Assembly (NCBI GenBank): GCA_001599915.1
Contig: BCIG01000001.1
Location: forward strand, 1,240,001 to 1,304,000
Length of the DNA stretch: 64,000 nucleotides
Direction of reading: 5' to 3'
From: Symbiotaphrina buchneri
Lineage: Eukaryota; Ascomycota; Symbiotaphrinales; Symbiotaphrinaceae
Of the stretch, positions 9,658 through 21,714 are shown piece after piece. Under the pieces are notes generated by a model. The model was given only the letters and a program-made list of their open reading frames with translations, did no database searches and had not been told where the DNA came from. A program made the translations under genes and the position numbers. The number at the start of each line of letters is the position of its first letter. Within the stretch, counting starts at the first letter, position 1.

Positions 9658-11706
9658 GTGAGGAGGCGAGGATGCGCTGTGGAGTTGAGAGGGGAAGGGG
9701 GATGGGGGTTGGGAGGTTGTTGATGCATTATCCTTCAATACTCTGGTCTGGCTTGGAGGCTGGGCTGCATATATATTGAATCAAGAGCGTTGGCTCTAGA
9801 TGGATGAACTTGGCTAGATATATAACATGCATGTTTCGCATATAACTTTCCATTTTGCTCAACTGCGACGTTTAAACAACCAGACGATCCAAGCCAAGGC
9901 GCCTCTGGTCCGCTCCTCCAGCTGGAGTTTCTACCTTGCATGGGGAAGCTGAATGAGAACGGCCCGCGTGACGGATGGGACCATAAGAAGTCGCGGGGAA
10001 TTTGAGCATGTTGAATGGCTGTTGCGCGCCCGATTGGTGGCACGCCGAGGCGGCTCACGGAGGTCGTCGTCTTGTACGACGTAGCTTGTGGGCTCCAGTT
10101 GGCGGGATTGACGGCCGCTGGCTACCGCATCTGGAGGCTCCGTCACCGACCGAACTCCTCCGTGTTCCTGCCGTTGATGGATGCTGACGAGTTTGGCAGT
10201 TTTCTTGTCCAGGTTGTTTTGGAGCGCCATGACCGAAGGCGTGGGTGACACAGACACCACCTCGTCATCTGCCTCAGTTGTTGCAGGAGGAACGTGTGTG
10301 GGCGACTGTTCGTACAGGATCGCCGCGTAGGTTCTGGTAGGAACTGGCGTGATGGTGTGCCTCATACTTGTTGAATTTGACTGTGCCGGCAGGCATCGGA
10401 TGCAGGATCGTGGCGGAGACGCCGTGGAAATTGTCGAACTGCATGAAGGGGACAAGATCCTCCCCACGGTACTGACTCGAGATGGCCAAGCCCGGAAGTG
10501 GAAGAGGAACGGCATCAGCGCCAGTTGGCGGTCTTGAGGTCCATGAAGTTGCAGGTACACTGGATCGGGTGCATCCTGCCTTCGCCGTTGCCCTCGTCTC
10601 ATATGGTCTCGAGCCACCGTGCGTTGCAATGAAAGTGATCAGGTATATATATGTATATAAATGTGTGTAAAGGAAACAAAGCTCCGTCATGGTGTAGTTG
10701 ACGACCGCATATATGGAGATATATATTGGCAAAAATATAAAGAAAACGATCGCACCGCTGAAGAGATGGAGAAAAAGAGAGGAGAAAGATCTGGGCCCAA
10801 GCCAAGGGCCCGGTCTTTATACACCATTAGTGCAAAGCACCGCATGCCAAGGTCACTGTAATTTCGATACGCAACAGTCTGCATAATGTCGCGGGCTGAT
10901 CAAAAGAGAAACTGACGGGTAGCAAACCGCAGAGGCTGAATAGAGGGTCTCTGCAATTGGCCCGTCGGGAGGGCGCCCTAGCTCGGTGATACAGAGCTGT
11001 GATATGTCAGGAGGAGGCTGGGATCTATGTCAGTATTGCAAACAACGGGAAAGAGCTTGGACGGGTCCAATCGCCATGGGTGAGTCTGAGCTGTGTTTGC
11101 TTCCTTTTCCGGCCAGGTGGCGGGCGAAATAGTCGGGAAGCTGCTGGTTGTGCCGTGCGCAGTGGCTGTCAGGACAGCTAGGGATGGTACTTTCCCCCGC
11201 GGGTTTACATGAGTGGAATAATCGTACTGTTGATTCGCTGAACGACAAGGGAGCAATGAAGGCTTCGTTTGCAGTGTCTGATCCACGGTACCTTGCATAG
11301 CGAACGATCACTCAGCGGCCCAATACTTGGACAGAATTGCCGACCTCTGGCAACGCATGGAGCGTGGAGCCATGGAGCATCCAATGAGTGTTGCTGTGAG
11401 AGTTGGTGTTCCTAATAATTCCCAGTTATCATTTGTTGTTGAGCCCCGAGCGACACCGGCGCGAGTCTCAGATGCGGCCGGGTTCAACAGCACGAGCTAG
11501 AATTGTGATACCCCAGCTGAGCATCGATTATTTTGGTTCAGCCTGTCGCTCCTGAATCTGTGGCACTGCGTACTGCGAGTCAAGATTGTCATTGTCGTGT
11601 CTGAGGTATTTTGTACAGAGCATGCAAAGGTGTAACCCAAACAAAATCATCACTCCCATTCACCGCATCTTAACCCCACGCCTCACGCCAATGTTCTCTC
11701 ACGGCT
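9658..11706. other. Two-kilobase gap with one doubtful minus-strand reading frame
   Basis: The only long frame is on the minus strand, about 9931-10602 from its first ATG. It is rich in Arg, Thr and Ser and resembles no family. A second minus frame (10274-10732) overlaps it and contains more protein-like stretches (VPFMQFDNFHGVSATILHP). Together these could be a decayed or multi-exon gene, but I cannot join them with confidence. An AT-rich TATATATATG-like run lies at 10640-10665. Nothing else is seen. Confidence 0.3.
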
Positions 11707-12653
11707 TTACAGAATCGACTTGAACGTCCCCTCCACCTCGACGATTTTCTTCACCGACTTCTGGTATGACTCGCTCTCATACAACTTCTTGATATAGGCG
11801 TTCAGCCTCGGGTACCTGTCCGGCGATGCCCCGCCGCGCCCGGTGGCCGCCTCCAACGGAAAACTCAACAGGATATCCGCGCCCGTAAGTTTGTCGCCGC
11901 AGAGATACGGGCCGCCGCTGGGCGCAGTGGAGAGCTGTTGTTCCAGGAACTGAAAGTGCGTGTGCAGGTTGGGGTCCACAAAGTCGGACTCGAGGCCCGA
12001 GGCGACGCGGTTGGTGATGGGCTTGATGAAGAAAGGCACAGGTGCTTTGCGGATATCTGTGTGCCAGGTTAGCGACGAAGTCGATCATACTGTGCAAGAA
12101 CATCTTGACACGGCACTGCAGCCCGCCAAGGCAGGGAACGGATGCCACATACTGCCAGTAACCAGCTTCAGCACGAGAAACGGCATCAGACTGCCCTCTG
12201 CATACTGCAGGTAATACCGATAGCGCCTCCACTCCTCCGTCTCGCCGCCGATCAGCCCCTCCTTTCCCTCCTTCCACCGCGTCGGCACCAGGTGCCTGCC
12301 ATAGAACTCGCACAACGTCTCCACGATCACGCCGCTTTCTGCAAGCACGATACGCTCGCCGTCTTCAGGCTCGATGCTGATCACGGGTGACTTGCCCAGC
12401 GGGTGCACCTCCTTGAGCTCGGGCGGCGCGAGCATGTCGGAGCCGCGTTTGAAGGTTTTGAGTTCGTACGGCAGAGAGAGCTCCTCAAGCAGCCATAGGA
12501 TGCGCTGCGCGCGGGATTGTTCGAGCCTGAGAGAAGAGGATTAGAGTAGAATTGTGAGGCGGGCAATGGACGGGACGCGCACCAGTATAACGTTATCTTG
12601 GCTTTCCTATTCCCAACTTCTTTCTGGGCAAAGATATCCGTGGAAGACGCCAT
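11707..12653 (-). CDS. Glutathione S-transferase
   Basis: Three exons read leftward, 12653-12583, 12526-12153 and 12056-11707, give 264 aa. The N-terminal thioredoxin-like domain has KITLYWLEQSRAQRILWLLEEL, formed across the first splice, with the Ser/Gln-rich glutathione site after the first strand and the LGKSPVI segment carrying the cis-proline, then VLAESGVIVETLCE. The C-terminal helical domain has GPYLCGDKLTGADILLSFPLE, with the aspartate N-cap box typical of GSTs. The phases agree (2, then 1). It conjugates glutathione to electrophiles or acts as a related thiol transferase, probably in the cytosol. The closest fungal group is the Gtt1-like type; that is inference from overall pattern. 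Confidence 0.93.
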
Positions 12654-13107
12654 CTCGACTGTCTCTTGAATTGTAATCGAACGCGACCCTTCTCTTTGCA
12701 AATCAAATGTCAATTGACGAGAAATCGGACTCCGCCTCCGCCCGAATTTCCAATATATATCCAATGGATCACAGGGCCGAGGTCCAGCTCGCCCCAACCC
12801 TTCCTCAGCTCCCCTAGCGCTGTCGTACGGTCCCGCGAACGTCACCAGGCCCTTCCTGTCATCCCGCAGGGCGGCCGGCACAATTATTCCCCCGGCTTCC
12901 CGTTCCCTAGCGGCGATCACCTGGAGCCGATCCACCCAATCATCGCCTCTTCCGCAAAACCAGCAATTCGAGCTTACTCAGTCCTTACCTCATCCGCCCG
13001 ACAAGTCACGTGCCATAGACACCTCCGGGCACAACCTCACTCCATCATCAAGCCCGCAGGTCGAGAGCATCCCGCGATCAAAGCAGACCACCAGCACGGC
13101 TGCAATC
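12654..13107. other. Divergent promoter region (GST and complex I subunit)
   Basis: The GST gene leaves to the left and the complex I subunit to the right. A short plus-strand frame across it is not protein-like. No RNA gene seen. Confidence 0.55.
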
Positions 13108-13859
13108 ATGCGGCCCACACTTGCCCGAATGGCGGGCCACGCCAACAGTACGTGCTCATGCATGAGCTGAGATATCTGAAATTGGAGCATTGGTTAACTC
13201 GCACGATGAATAGCATTATCGATGGATCCGGCCATCATCAAATACGGACGTACGTCTCTGTCCACACCCTTGTTGCATCAACACCAGCGCTGTCCTTCCC
13301 ATGACCACTCAATCTGACTCCCTTGTTATCGTTCCTCAACGAACGATGATTCGTGACTACAAGATCCCCCCCGCTGACAACATCTCAGAAATCAACGTCA
13401 ATCGCCACAAGTACTTCCGCTGGACGCCCAAAACCGCGTGGGTCACCTTCATCTACGTCGTGGCCGTCCCGGCTGTGTTTGGTTATATCGGTTATACCAC
13501 TGATGTAAGCACCCTCTTCTCTTTCGGTCTCGAAGCTTGGGAAGTACTTTGGGTGGGATTTGGGCTCGGTTTGGGATTTGTGCGGCGATGGAGGGGGTTG
13601 GGATGATGGACGGGCTTGTCGCGGCGGCGATGTATTGCTCGCTCGGCAGGATATTGTGCGGAGGCATATGGCTTACGAGAATGGGGTGGGATGATGATCT
13701 GTCATTGCGAGCTCCCGCTCCTTTGTCGATCTTCGGCTGGATGTAGCCTCGTTTCGTTCTTTGGAGCTGCTGGTATAAGCTATGCTAACGTCTTCTGCCT
13801 CATAGGGCAAATACGACCTACGGGGAAAGCAGAGAGGCGATACGATCGTCGAGTTTTGA
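13108..13859 (+). CDS. Complex I accessory subunit, B15/NDUFB4-type (small fungal form)
   Basis: Four exons, 13108-13147, 13214-13249, 13389-13504 and 13806-13859, encode only 81 aa (74 aa if the second ATG at 13129 is used). The joined protein has MAGHAN, then MDPAIIKYGQ, NRHKYFRWTPKTAWVTF, one membrane span (VTFIYVVAVPAVFGYIGY), and a charged tail GKYDLRGKQRGDTIVEF. This order matches the small fungal subunit annotated as the NADH:ubiquinone oxidoreductase B15/6.6 kDa type of the inner mitochondrial membrane. The introns are 66, 139 and 301 nt, so two thirds of the gene is intron. Phases agree at all joins. The identification is from remembered family pattern. Confidence 0.82.
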
Positions 13860-14208
13860 AGACGTGTTTGCCGTCAGGGTAGAGAGATTCGTGGGAAAGA
13901 TGCAGGATTGAAATTCAGTGAATCGGCTGTACATAGCGAATGGAACATATGGTTCAGAATTGAATGTGGATTGAAAGCTCTGCTACGAACTAGTCATGCA
14001 TTGGAATATGGTATGCAAATGCCAGTGACTTTGATATTGTGATTATCTTCAAATAGCTAGCTAGCTGCAACTGCTGTGGGAGCGGATGGCTCCATTGAGC
14101 CAGCCACTCTACCTTCATATGCAGGCATGTCTGACCCGCATGAGGATCAAACCCTCATAAAACCGTCCAGCTCGATCACTGCCTTCTCCCCAAAGCCGAT
14201 CTCGACAT
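13860..14208. other. Intergenic between convergent genes
   Basis: 349 bp holding the two 3' ends. Nothing further seen. Confidence 0.6.
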
Positions 14209-14825
14209 TTACCTAATCTGCTCAGGCATCTTATCCTCAGCCGCAACAGCACCCTTATCACCACCCCTCTGATCCTGGGGCACATCCCTCTCCAGGCCTC
14301 TCTGGTCATCAATGACACTCGTATCGACCATCTTGCTATTCGCATCCGCGCCGCTCGCTCCACGGCCGACGATGCCCGCGCCCTCATTCTTGCGCCCGTG
14401 CTGCCCGTCGTGCCGCACCTCGACGCTGCTCTGGCCCTGGCCCGGGTGCCCGAGCCCCTTGTGCACGTCTGCGCTGGTGGCGCCGGGGAAGTCGAGCGGG
14501 TCTGATGATGTGCCCGGCTCAGGGTTCTCTTGCGCCAGAGGGTTGTCGGCTTGCCCGGGCACTTCGCTCGTGCTGTTGGGTTGGAACGTGCGTGAGGATG
14601 GAGCTGTGCCTGCGGGCAAGGGCTGTGCGGAGAATTCGCCCGCTTGGTCGGCGGGGCTGGCTTTGACGCCGGGTTTGTGCTGATGGACGGTGTTAGTGGT
14701 GTGGAATATGGATTGGTAGAGAGGGAGGGACTTACGCCGCCGGTCTCCATGGGTTTGCTGGGAGGGATGCGAGAACTGAACTCGCCTTGGTTTGCCACGG
14801 CGTCAGGGTTGGTTGAGGCAGACAT
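14209..14825 (-). CDS. Hydrophilic, disordered conserved-type hypothetical protein
   Basis: Two exons, 14825-14736 and 14679-14209, give 186 aa. The intron has a strong GTAAGT donor and CATCAG acceptor in phase 0. The protein has no membrane span and no cysteine. It is rich in Gly, Ser, Pro, Asp and Gln, with a repeated charged style (GHPGQGQSSVEVRHDGQHG) and a closing GGDKGAVAAEDKMPEQIR. This composition resembles small stress-induced hydrophilic proteins of fungi. I recognise no domain. Its neighbour on the same strand is a Con-6 gene, and a full CRE palindrome lies about 230 bp upstream, both in keeping with, but not proving, stress or conidial expression. Confidence 0.75.
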
Positions 14826-15749
14826 TGTGGTTTGAGAGTCTGATGTTATGTGGTTTGTTGTAGGTTATGAAGAGATGTAGACTGTAGAAGGTAGTTTCGA
14901 GTAGGGAAGCTTTCGTTTTTGACGAAAGAGAGGTGAGATGAATTGGATTGTGAATGAAGATTGAGAAAGGAGAAGAATCTTTCACAGGGAAGTGGACTTG
15001 AGTTCATTTTGTAGCTACGTAGCTACTGCCCTGGCCCTTGGTGGAGTAGGGTGACGTCAAAAGCTGTACCATCAGCATCATCGCCCAGCTACAGCGCCCC
15101 AGCTAGCACCCGACGGGAAGGCAGTCACGGGTTTTTGGAGAGATGGTACCTGAATCAAGGGGCATTTTCCAGAATGGAAGCATGATCTGAAATTTGCAGC
15201 AAACTAGAAGCAGATTTATGCTTGGAGGTCTGCTGTCCTTCGTTTTAATAGGAGTTTGACAGTTTCGATGACACCTTTTTTTCCTTGGGGGACAGCAATT
15301 TTGCTCCGCCTTTTCTAGGGAGTGCGGGGCTGTCTTGTGTAAAAAGACGTTGTGCAACAGCAACGCAACATCTTTAAACCAGATGAAACAATGTCTCAAG
15401 ATGTCTACGCAACATGTGTTGGCACGGTTCTGGCAGGAGAAATTGCTCCATCTGTGCTGTTGATATTTAGCAGTGACGGCTCTGAAGCTCACGAATGGCA
15501 ACCGTCTCGGTTTCTCAAGAGTCAGGAGCCCAATGGTATCATTTGAAACAAGAGCTTTTCCACTTCGCGGCTAGGAACGAAGAACAATTGAAAGAATTTC
15601 TTTCAATTCATGTCTGTCATGTCATAGCTATGGTCATCGAGCCAGTGAGCTTGTCATATCCCAGCGCCTGTCACTAAGCCCCAAAGCACTGTCTCATCCC
15701 TCTCCAGCCACACCTGTCCTCGTTAACAGGAGCTCACTCCCCCGATCAC
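14826..15749. other. Intergenic region upstream of the hydrophilic protein gene
   Basis: 924 bp. It holds the CRE at 15052-15059. A 132-residue minus frame at 15103-15501 starts with a non-ATG codon and resembles nothing, so I do not call it. Confidence 0.5.
15052..15059. promoter_or_regulatory. Full CRE palindrome TGACGTCA
   Basis: A perfect 8-bp ATF/CREB site, 227 bp upstream of the start of the hydrophilic protein gene at 14825. In filamentous fungi AtfA-type bZIP proteins bind such sites in stress and spore genes. Binding here is inference. Confidence 0.45.
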
Positions 15750-16302
15750 TCAAAGGTTATCCAGCTTCTCCTGCGCCGACTTATGCGTCTCCTCGGAGAA
15801 ATTCGGATTCTTCGTCGCCCTGCACGCAAAGCCCATTAGCACCAGGGTCCCGTGACGAGGAGTCCCCCTGACATCAGCTCAAGCTCGACGGCTGACCGAG
15901 ACAGAGGTTAGGGTCGAAAAGAGAGAGGAAGGACTCACGCCTTCAAGCCAGACAACACGCGGCTCTGGTCCTTGGTCGTGTTGGGGTCCTCGCCAGACTT
16001 GCCGTAGAAGACGCTCTCGCCGCCGAGGGATTCGAGCGCGGCTTTGCTGTTCTCCTTCGACTCTTCGGAGGTGTCTAGGAGGGTTTTGCGTTAGCTGTGT
16101 AAGTCAAGTGACGACAGAGAGGCATGGTAGGGTGGAATGGGAGTGAGAGTCTCCGGCTGGATGGAATAGTGGTTCCTAGTCCGTAAGGTGGGCAAGAGGA
16201 TGGAACGATATCACAAGTCGGAGACGAGTACTCACTTGGATTGGAGAGGTTGGCCTTGTGACCCTGAGCCTGGTGGACCTTATCCTCAACGCTGTCGTTC
16301 AT
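15750..16302 (-). CDS. con-6: Con-6 family conidiation protein
   Basis: Three exons, 16302-16236, 16074-15939 and 15819-15750, give 90 aa, the size of Neurospora Con-6. The joined protein has two copies of the family repeat. The first, GHKANLSNPNTSEESKENSK, appears only after the first splice. The second, GLKAATKNPNFSEETHKSAQ, spans the second splice and is followed by EKLDNL at the C-terminus. The second copy has one extra alanine against the usual GLKATxxNPN, which may mean that the acceptor at 15820 is off by one codon. Con-6 proteins are small and hydrophilic, accumulate in conidia and are degraded at germination; their molecular role is not settled. Confidence 0.92.
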
Positions 16303-17544
16303 GGTTGCTTTTCTGAGCTTTCCTTCTTGAAATGATACTGGAGATATCTCAGTCGGACTGAGTAAGAAAGAAAGCTATTGCTTGTGATCTGACCTTAACC
16401 AGGGAGTAGACTTCTGAAGGAAAGAGGAATGGAAAGCAGATAGATACAAAGAAAAGATGGAAAAGGAAAGGTAGGTAGGTATATGTAGCTACGCCATCAT
16501 ATACGATAAATCACCACCGGCTGCCCCTGCACGTGGGTGAGCACATAGTGATGCAAGACTTGCAGCATTTCATTCACCCCGCATATCTGACCTCATGGTG
16601 AATGCATATATCCGTCCTCACCGTATTTTCTCCATCTTGCATGACTCAGTTGGATTTCAGTCAGGGATATCCCCGGATTATCCGGCGCCTTACGAAGTAA
16701 AGCGACATATGACGCCGGTTTGACCTCAACCTCAATACACGACCCCTGGATCCGTCCGGAAGGGAACCCGAAAGTAAACGCCCGGAGCTGCGGGGCTGTA
16801 CGTAGGGTCTCAATTTTCTTTCCAAGTGAAGTCTACGGAGACCAAACGGCTGAAACCTCAGCTACCTACTTCGTACTATGTTTCTTTGATGCTGCAAGGG
16901 GAGTGGCGGTACAAATATCAATTTTGATTTCAACTTAAGGTGTTGCAGGGCGTCGGTAGTCTCTCCTATTGGCTGCTCTGGTGTACCACCTTTGTGATGC
17001 TCTAAATTTCGAGGAAAACGGGAGAGTGAGACTTATAAAGGCTTGGTCTTAGAGATTCAAACTTCTCTTCGATATTTGAGTTGCAATTGAGCTGCGCTGC
17101 TGTTATATCAAATGCGGAGTGAGACTTGGTGGTGGTGCTGGTTGCAGCAACTTCAGTTCAAAGTCAGCCCCCTGAATATTTGAAATACCTTATCTGAAGT
17201 ATTATTTCGTACCGTTCAACAGCACCACCACAATTGACGATATTGATTTTATACTTGAGGCTGTCCAATGGGGAAGCTGCATGCTTATCATCATATCAAG
17301 CCAGCCATCATTATTATTCTACTTTTTAGAAAGGTATTGAGTGGTGTATAACAAAGGCTCTTCTCATTCCAATGCTCGCTCGTTCCTTCGTGGAGAATAC
17401 ATAATGTTTTACAAACCACCCAATGCTCGACCAATGCTTCACGCACACCGTTACTCTCATGCCATGTCATGCCTTAAAACACTCCGCATAATAACCACCA
17501 AACACTCCACCATCAACACCACACACCACCTCACACCTCAGACC
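16303..17544. other. Intergenic, promoter side of con-6
   Basis: 1.24 kb with no recognisable gene or RNA. It ends at the 3' end of the hydrolase gene, where the plus strand is CCT- and CAC-rich. Confidence 0.5.
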
Positions 17545-20215
17545 TCATCCCTCCCTCCCCTCTCCCTCTCCCAGCCCAACACCCCTCTCCCTCCCCCTCC
17601 TCACAGCCGCCAAAGTCCGACCCACAGCCTCCAAATCACCCAGCAACGTAACATGGCCTCTCTCACTACTCACCCTCCCACCCCTTATACACTCATACCC
17701 TTTCGGCAACATACTCTCCCTCGCCAGCGCAACTCCATCACCACTCGCAAACACCAGATCATCATACGCGTCTGCGCGGCGGATCCCATCCCGCCCGCGC
17801 ACCCGCGCCCCGCTGACGGTCGGGATCGACTTGCCGTAGATGACTGCCAGCGGAGGATATAAGTTGGCGGCGCTGTGCGAGGGGACGTGGTGCAGTGCGC
17901 GCTTGAAGGCGAGGGTGCGCGAGAGCGTGCGTGCGAGGTAGGCGCGTGCGGCGCCGGGGGGTAAAGCGCAGGTGGTTGAGGAGGTGCTGGTGTTGGGGTG
18001 GTCGCTGGAGCGCATGGAGGGCGCGAGGGTTTTGTCTTTGTGCGTTTCAGCGAGCTCTTTTTTGGCATCACTAGGCGACGCGGGGCGGGCGTGCAGGGAG
18101 TTGCGTTTTCCCGGGAGGGGGAGGACGGAGAGGGAGCCGGAGAGGGGCTCGAAGATGGAGGGGAGGTTTGAGGAGGGGTTGAGTGGTGGTAATGCCGGAG
18201 CGATGCACGGTGAGAAGGCGTAGTCTTCCCAGGCTTGCGGGTTGAAGAAGTCGACGGGGTATTCTTCTTTGGTGAACTTGTCGACGAAGCACCGCCCATC
18301 TTCGGGGAGGAAGACGAAGCTCGTCCGGAAGGTGAAGTTTACTTGTGCGGTTAAGACGCGCGAACTGAGCAGGACTTGGTCGCCGTTTCGGATCGGCCCG
18401 AGGATGTTGACGCAGGTCTGGGGAACGCCCGCGTAGATGACCCCGGAGAACAGTGAGGGGTTCTGATTTACTGCGTGGCGGGTGATAAGTCCGCCGCAGG
18501 AGTGAGCGATGACGATCGCGCCCCGTTCTTGAGGTGGAGTATCAGGGGCGTTACAGGGCAGCCCTTCAAGGAACTCGGTCAACTTCCGGCTGAGGAGCCA
18601 TGGGCTCAACCGCCAGTCGTAACCATAATTCCAGATCCGGAGCTTCCCGGTTTGTGCATTTGGAGAATGCCGTAGCCGTTTGAATAACCGTCTTGATATA
18701 TCGACCGGGCCGATATGAGTCAGCATCCCATCAGGGATGATCCTCTCCTCCATCGTGTCCTCGTCTTCATCCTCTAAACCCACTTCTAGATCAACCTTTC
18801 GCAAGTTCAGACCGACCTTGACGGGAATCCAAAGTTGCCGGTGAGGAGGCTTCGCCGAACGAAGAATCGACCCTCTGTATCCTCCCATGATGACGATGTC
18901 ACCCGTCAAATGCGGAAGGATCGCATCGAAACTAGGATGTGGAGAGTCATTCTTTTTCGAAGTACCCGCTGTACCCGGTTCCCCCATCATCTTAGCCGCA
19001 GCTGCTCCAACAGGGTCTTGAGCAACGTCTTCAGCTCCCTCTTTTGCAGCTCCTAGCTTGTTGGCCTTGGTATCACCGGATGAAAGTAAGCTTGAAAAGG
19101 TTGGAAGTTCGGCATGGAAGGCATTCAGATGAAAGCTTGTCCTTGTCGGCAATCTAAAGCTTGAATCCTTGAGACTGTCTTTGATCGCTTTGACCCGACT
19201 ATTTACTTGCTCGTGGACACTCTCAAATCTTGTATCATCTCCTAGAGATGACGCCCGTGATAGTGTGCTGCGCAGGAACAGGGAGCCGTCGGACGTAGAC
19301 CGATGCAGAGATCTTGCTCTAGATAGTGATTGCCTTTCCGCCTCATGTTCTGCGTGTGCATCCATAGTCGTGGCACTTCTTGTCTGTGTCCTCCGCGGCT
19401 GCCCGGCTTCGGGGGTGTCCGAGCGGCTTGATTCGTAGAGCCCGCGGTTCTTTGGCTCTCCCGAAGGTGAAGCAAGCCTCCCGCTGCCGGTGCTAATCGA
19501 AGCATGAGCGGTACTCGGCCGAGGTGACGACGGCACACTGTTCAAATGTATTCCAGCGCTCCAAAGGATCTTGGAAAAACGAAAGTGTCCTTTCCATTCG
19601 CGGCTTCGGGGGCCCATTATCACTCCCTCTGCGGCTTCCCAAGAAAGACAACCGTGACGGCAAGCTCGGAACCGGGAGACTGGGTAGATCGGGCGTCTTC
19701 GGCAGCGAGGGCAAACTGAACGATGAAAAGTATTTTCTGAAGCCAGAATCCGGGATCAGGGTCGCCCTGCGCCTTAGCTTCTTTGTTGGCTTCACGCCCG
19801 GCTTCCACGGGGAAGGCGGTCGAAGCTTGACCTGTGTAGATTCCTGCTCTTCCTCCTTGTGTATATTCAGTGGTTGCACTCCAGATGGTGCATCCCTTGG
19901 TACATGCTTTTGTGTCTGCTCCTCCTCCTCAGCATCCTCGACAAGAGTACCATCCTCATCCTCGAACCGCTCGAGAACAGCCTGTCTCACCGCGACGGGC
20001 GTCTGCGGCGAAGCCAGGCGCGTCTGCGTGCGACTGATACTGACACCCAGGACCGACTGCGCATCTTCGCCCGACAGCCTTATTTCCGGATGATCTTCGT
20101 AGCCCGTCTCCGAGCCCGAGGTCGAGTCGTCGACGATGGAAGCATACTGCGTCCGAGGCGCTTCCTCGATACCCGCTGCCGGAGCAGCAGGACGCGATGC
20201 AGCAGGCGTGGTCAT
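17545..20215 (-). CDS. Large LCAT-like alpha/beta hydrolase; frame change near 19.5 kb unresolved
   Basis: Two long minus-strand frames overlap. The upstream one starts with the ATG at 20215 and is open to 19493; the downstream one is open to the stop at 17545. The first part is a disordered Ser/Pro/Glu-rich region ending with MERTLSFFQDPLERWNTFEQ. The second resumes as PSSPRPSTAHAS and holds the catalytic domain: GDIVIMGGYRGSIL, IWNYGYDWRLSP, the nucleophile elbow IAHSCGGLITRHAV, and a late DGVALARESMLP. This order fits lecithin:cholesterol-acyltransferase-type hydrolases. Joining the frames needs an intron of length 1 mod 3 or an indel between about 19600 and 19440; several weak sites exist and none stands out. 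Total length is about 850-900 aa. Substrate unknown, lipid ester likely. Confidence 0.78.
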
Positions 20216-21714
20216 TGCTGCATTTGAAGAGATTGAAGTTCTTCAGGGGCAGCGCGAGCTGGTTTTCACAGTCCGCCGGCCATGTGAAAGTGGGTCGTGA
20301 GCCCTGGCGGTAGGCTCGGATGTTGCGAGGATGCTTTCCGGGTCCAGCCAGGCCCAGTATTGGTCTATCTGCGGTCCGCCCGCAACAATCACGGAATCGC
20401 CTCAAATGCAAAGAATTGGATCTTGAGAATATCCAGAGAAGTGATTATTAAAAGTGAGAAAAGTCATAACCGTCATTGTACGGGGTAGCTAGCTGGCGGC
20501 CCCCCGCATCTTGCCAGACATCCATCCTCGACAGGAACAAGGCTCGCCTGTTTCTGCAGCGTTCCGTCAGACAGTTGTGCCTGTTACGCAAACTTCGAAT
20601 TTCTGGAGCAAAAGATGCGCGCCGATGCCTGATCGGGACTGGCGTCGGCTGCCGGCGGATGTCATCTACCGTAGGAACGGGGCTTGGCAAGACCACAGCC
20701 GCGCCCCGCCGAACTTCCCGCAAAGCATGTGAAGTAGGAGCGAGCGGAGCACGGCAGGAAGTCCAACCGGTGCAGGCCAGACTTTGGGATACCACCGCAG
20801 TGTACCTACATTATCAGCTTTAAATGGAGAAATGGCAAACTGTACTTCGTAGAACACCAAAAGCTGGCTGACAATATGGTGAGCATGACAAGGCACGAAA
20901 GACAGAATTTAGAGCACTTACCTTAGGTAAGGTACCGTTCGTCGAACAGGTCCGAGTAAGCTGACGTGGTTGGCCATGACCCGAAATCTCGTCAAGCCCC
21001 GGAAAATCGGCGTCAGATCCGATGGAGCTAAGCCATTCCAGCTAAAACGTAAACAAGCTTTCTCTGCCCAGCGGGATCTACCTTACCTCGGCTCCCCCAT
21101 TGGGCAGTTACCTCCTTCTTGCTTCGGGGTCATTATTGTTGCAGACAGATGGGACCCGGAACGAGCACACTTCTATTTCATCCACAGCATGAATACCCTG
21201 GCTATCCACGTCTGTTCAGGATGATCAGAAAAATTCTTCAATTCGCGATGCTAGCTCCTGGTGGGACCATCTCCGCTTCTCAGCAGCCGAAATGCCCCAC
21301 CATATCACTACTGGTACATAACGAAACGCATGCGGTGCGAGCCGGAGAGCAGATACGTCGCTGTAGACAAAAACAAAACACAGAAAGCCGCCCAGGTGCG
21401 TCGATGCAATATTCACAAAGGCGAAAAAGGGGAAGAATGATATGCCTCAGGCGGGCATCGTATGCTAAACGACCTCAATGGATGGAGGGGGACATGCAGG
21501 ATGCGACAGGAGACCAGCCCGCGCCGCGCTGTGCAGACAAGCAAAACGCATGCAATGCAGTAGGCAATTTATCCAACCTCCGAACATTGACATGGGTTAG
21601 GGCCGCTTCGGAAGCGACCAAGATAGGGTCGAGGACGGGAGCAGGCTAGTATATTGGGCATTGAATTCACACTGGGCTCTGGTTATGTGAGAGACACCCG
21701 GCGGTTGAGGCGTC
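20216..21714. other. Intergenic upstream of the hydrolase gene
   Basis: 1.5 kb between the hydrolase start and the PHD gene stop. A plus-strand frame at 21119-21649 lacks protein-like composition. Nothing else noticed. Confidence 0.5.

Noticed and set aside
15103-15501. Cysteine-rich 132-residue minus frame
   Set aside because: It starts with a non-ATG codon, has no signal peptide and its cysteine spacing does not fit the secreted family at 45-47 kb.
21119-21649. 176-residue plus-strand frame
   Set aside because: No domain, signal or splice partner; composition looks random.
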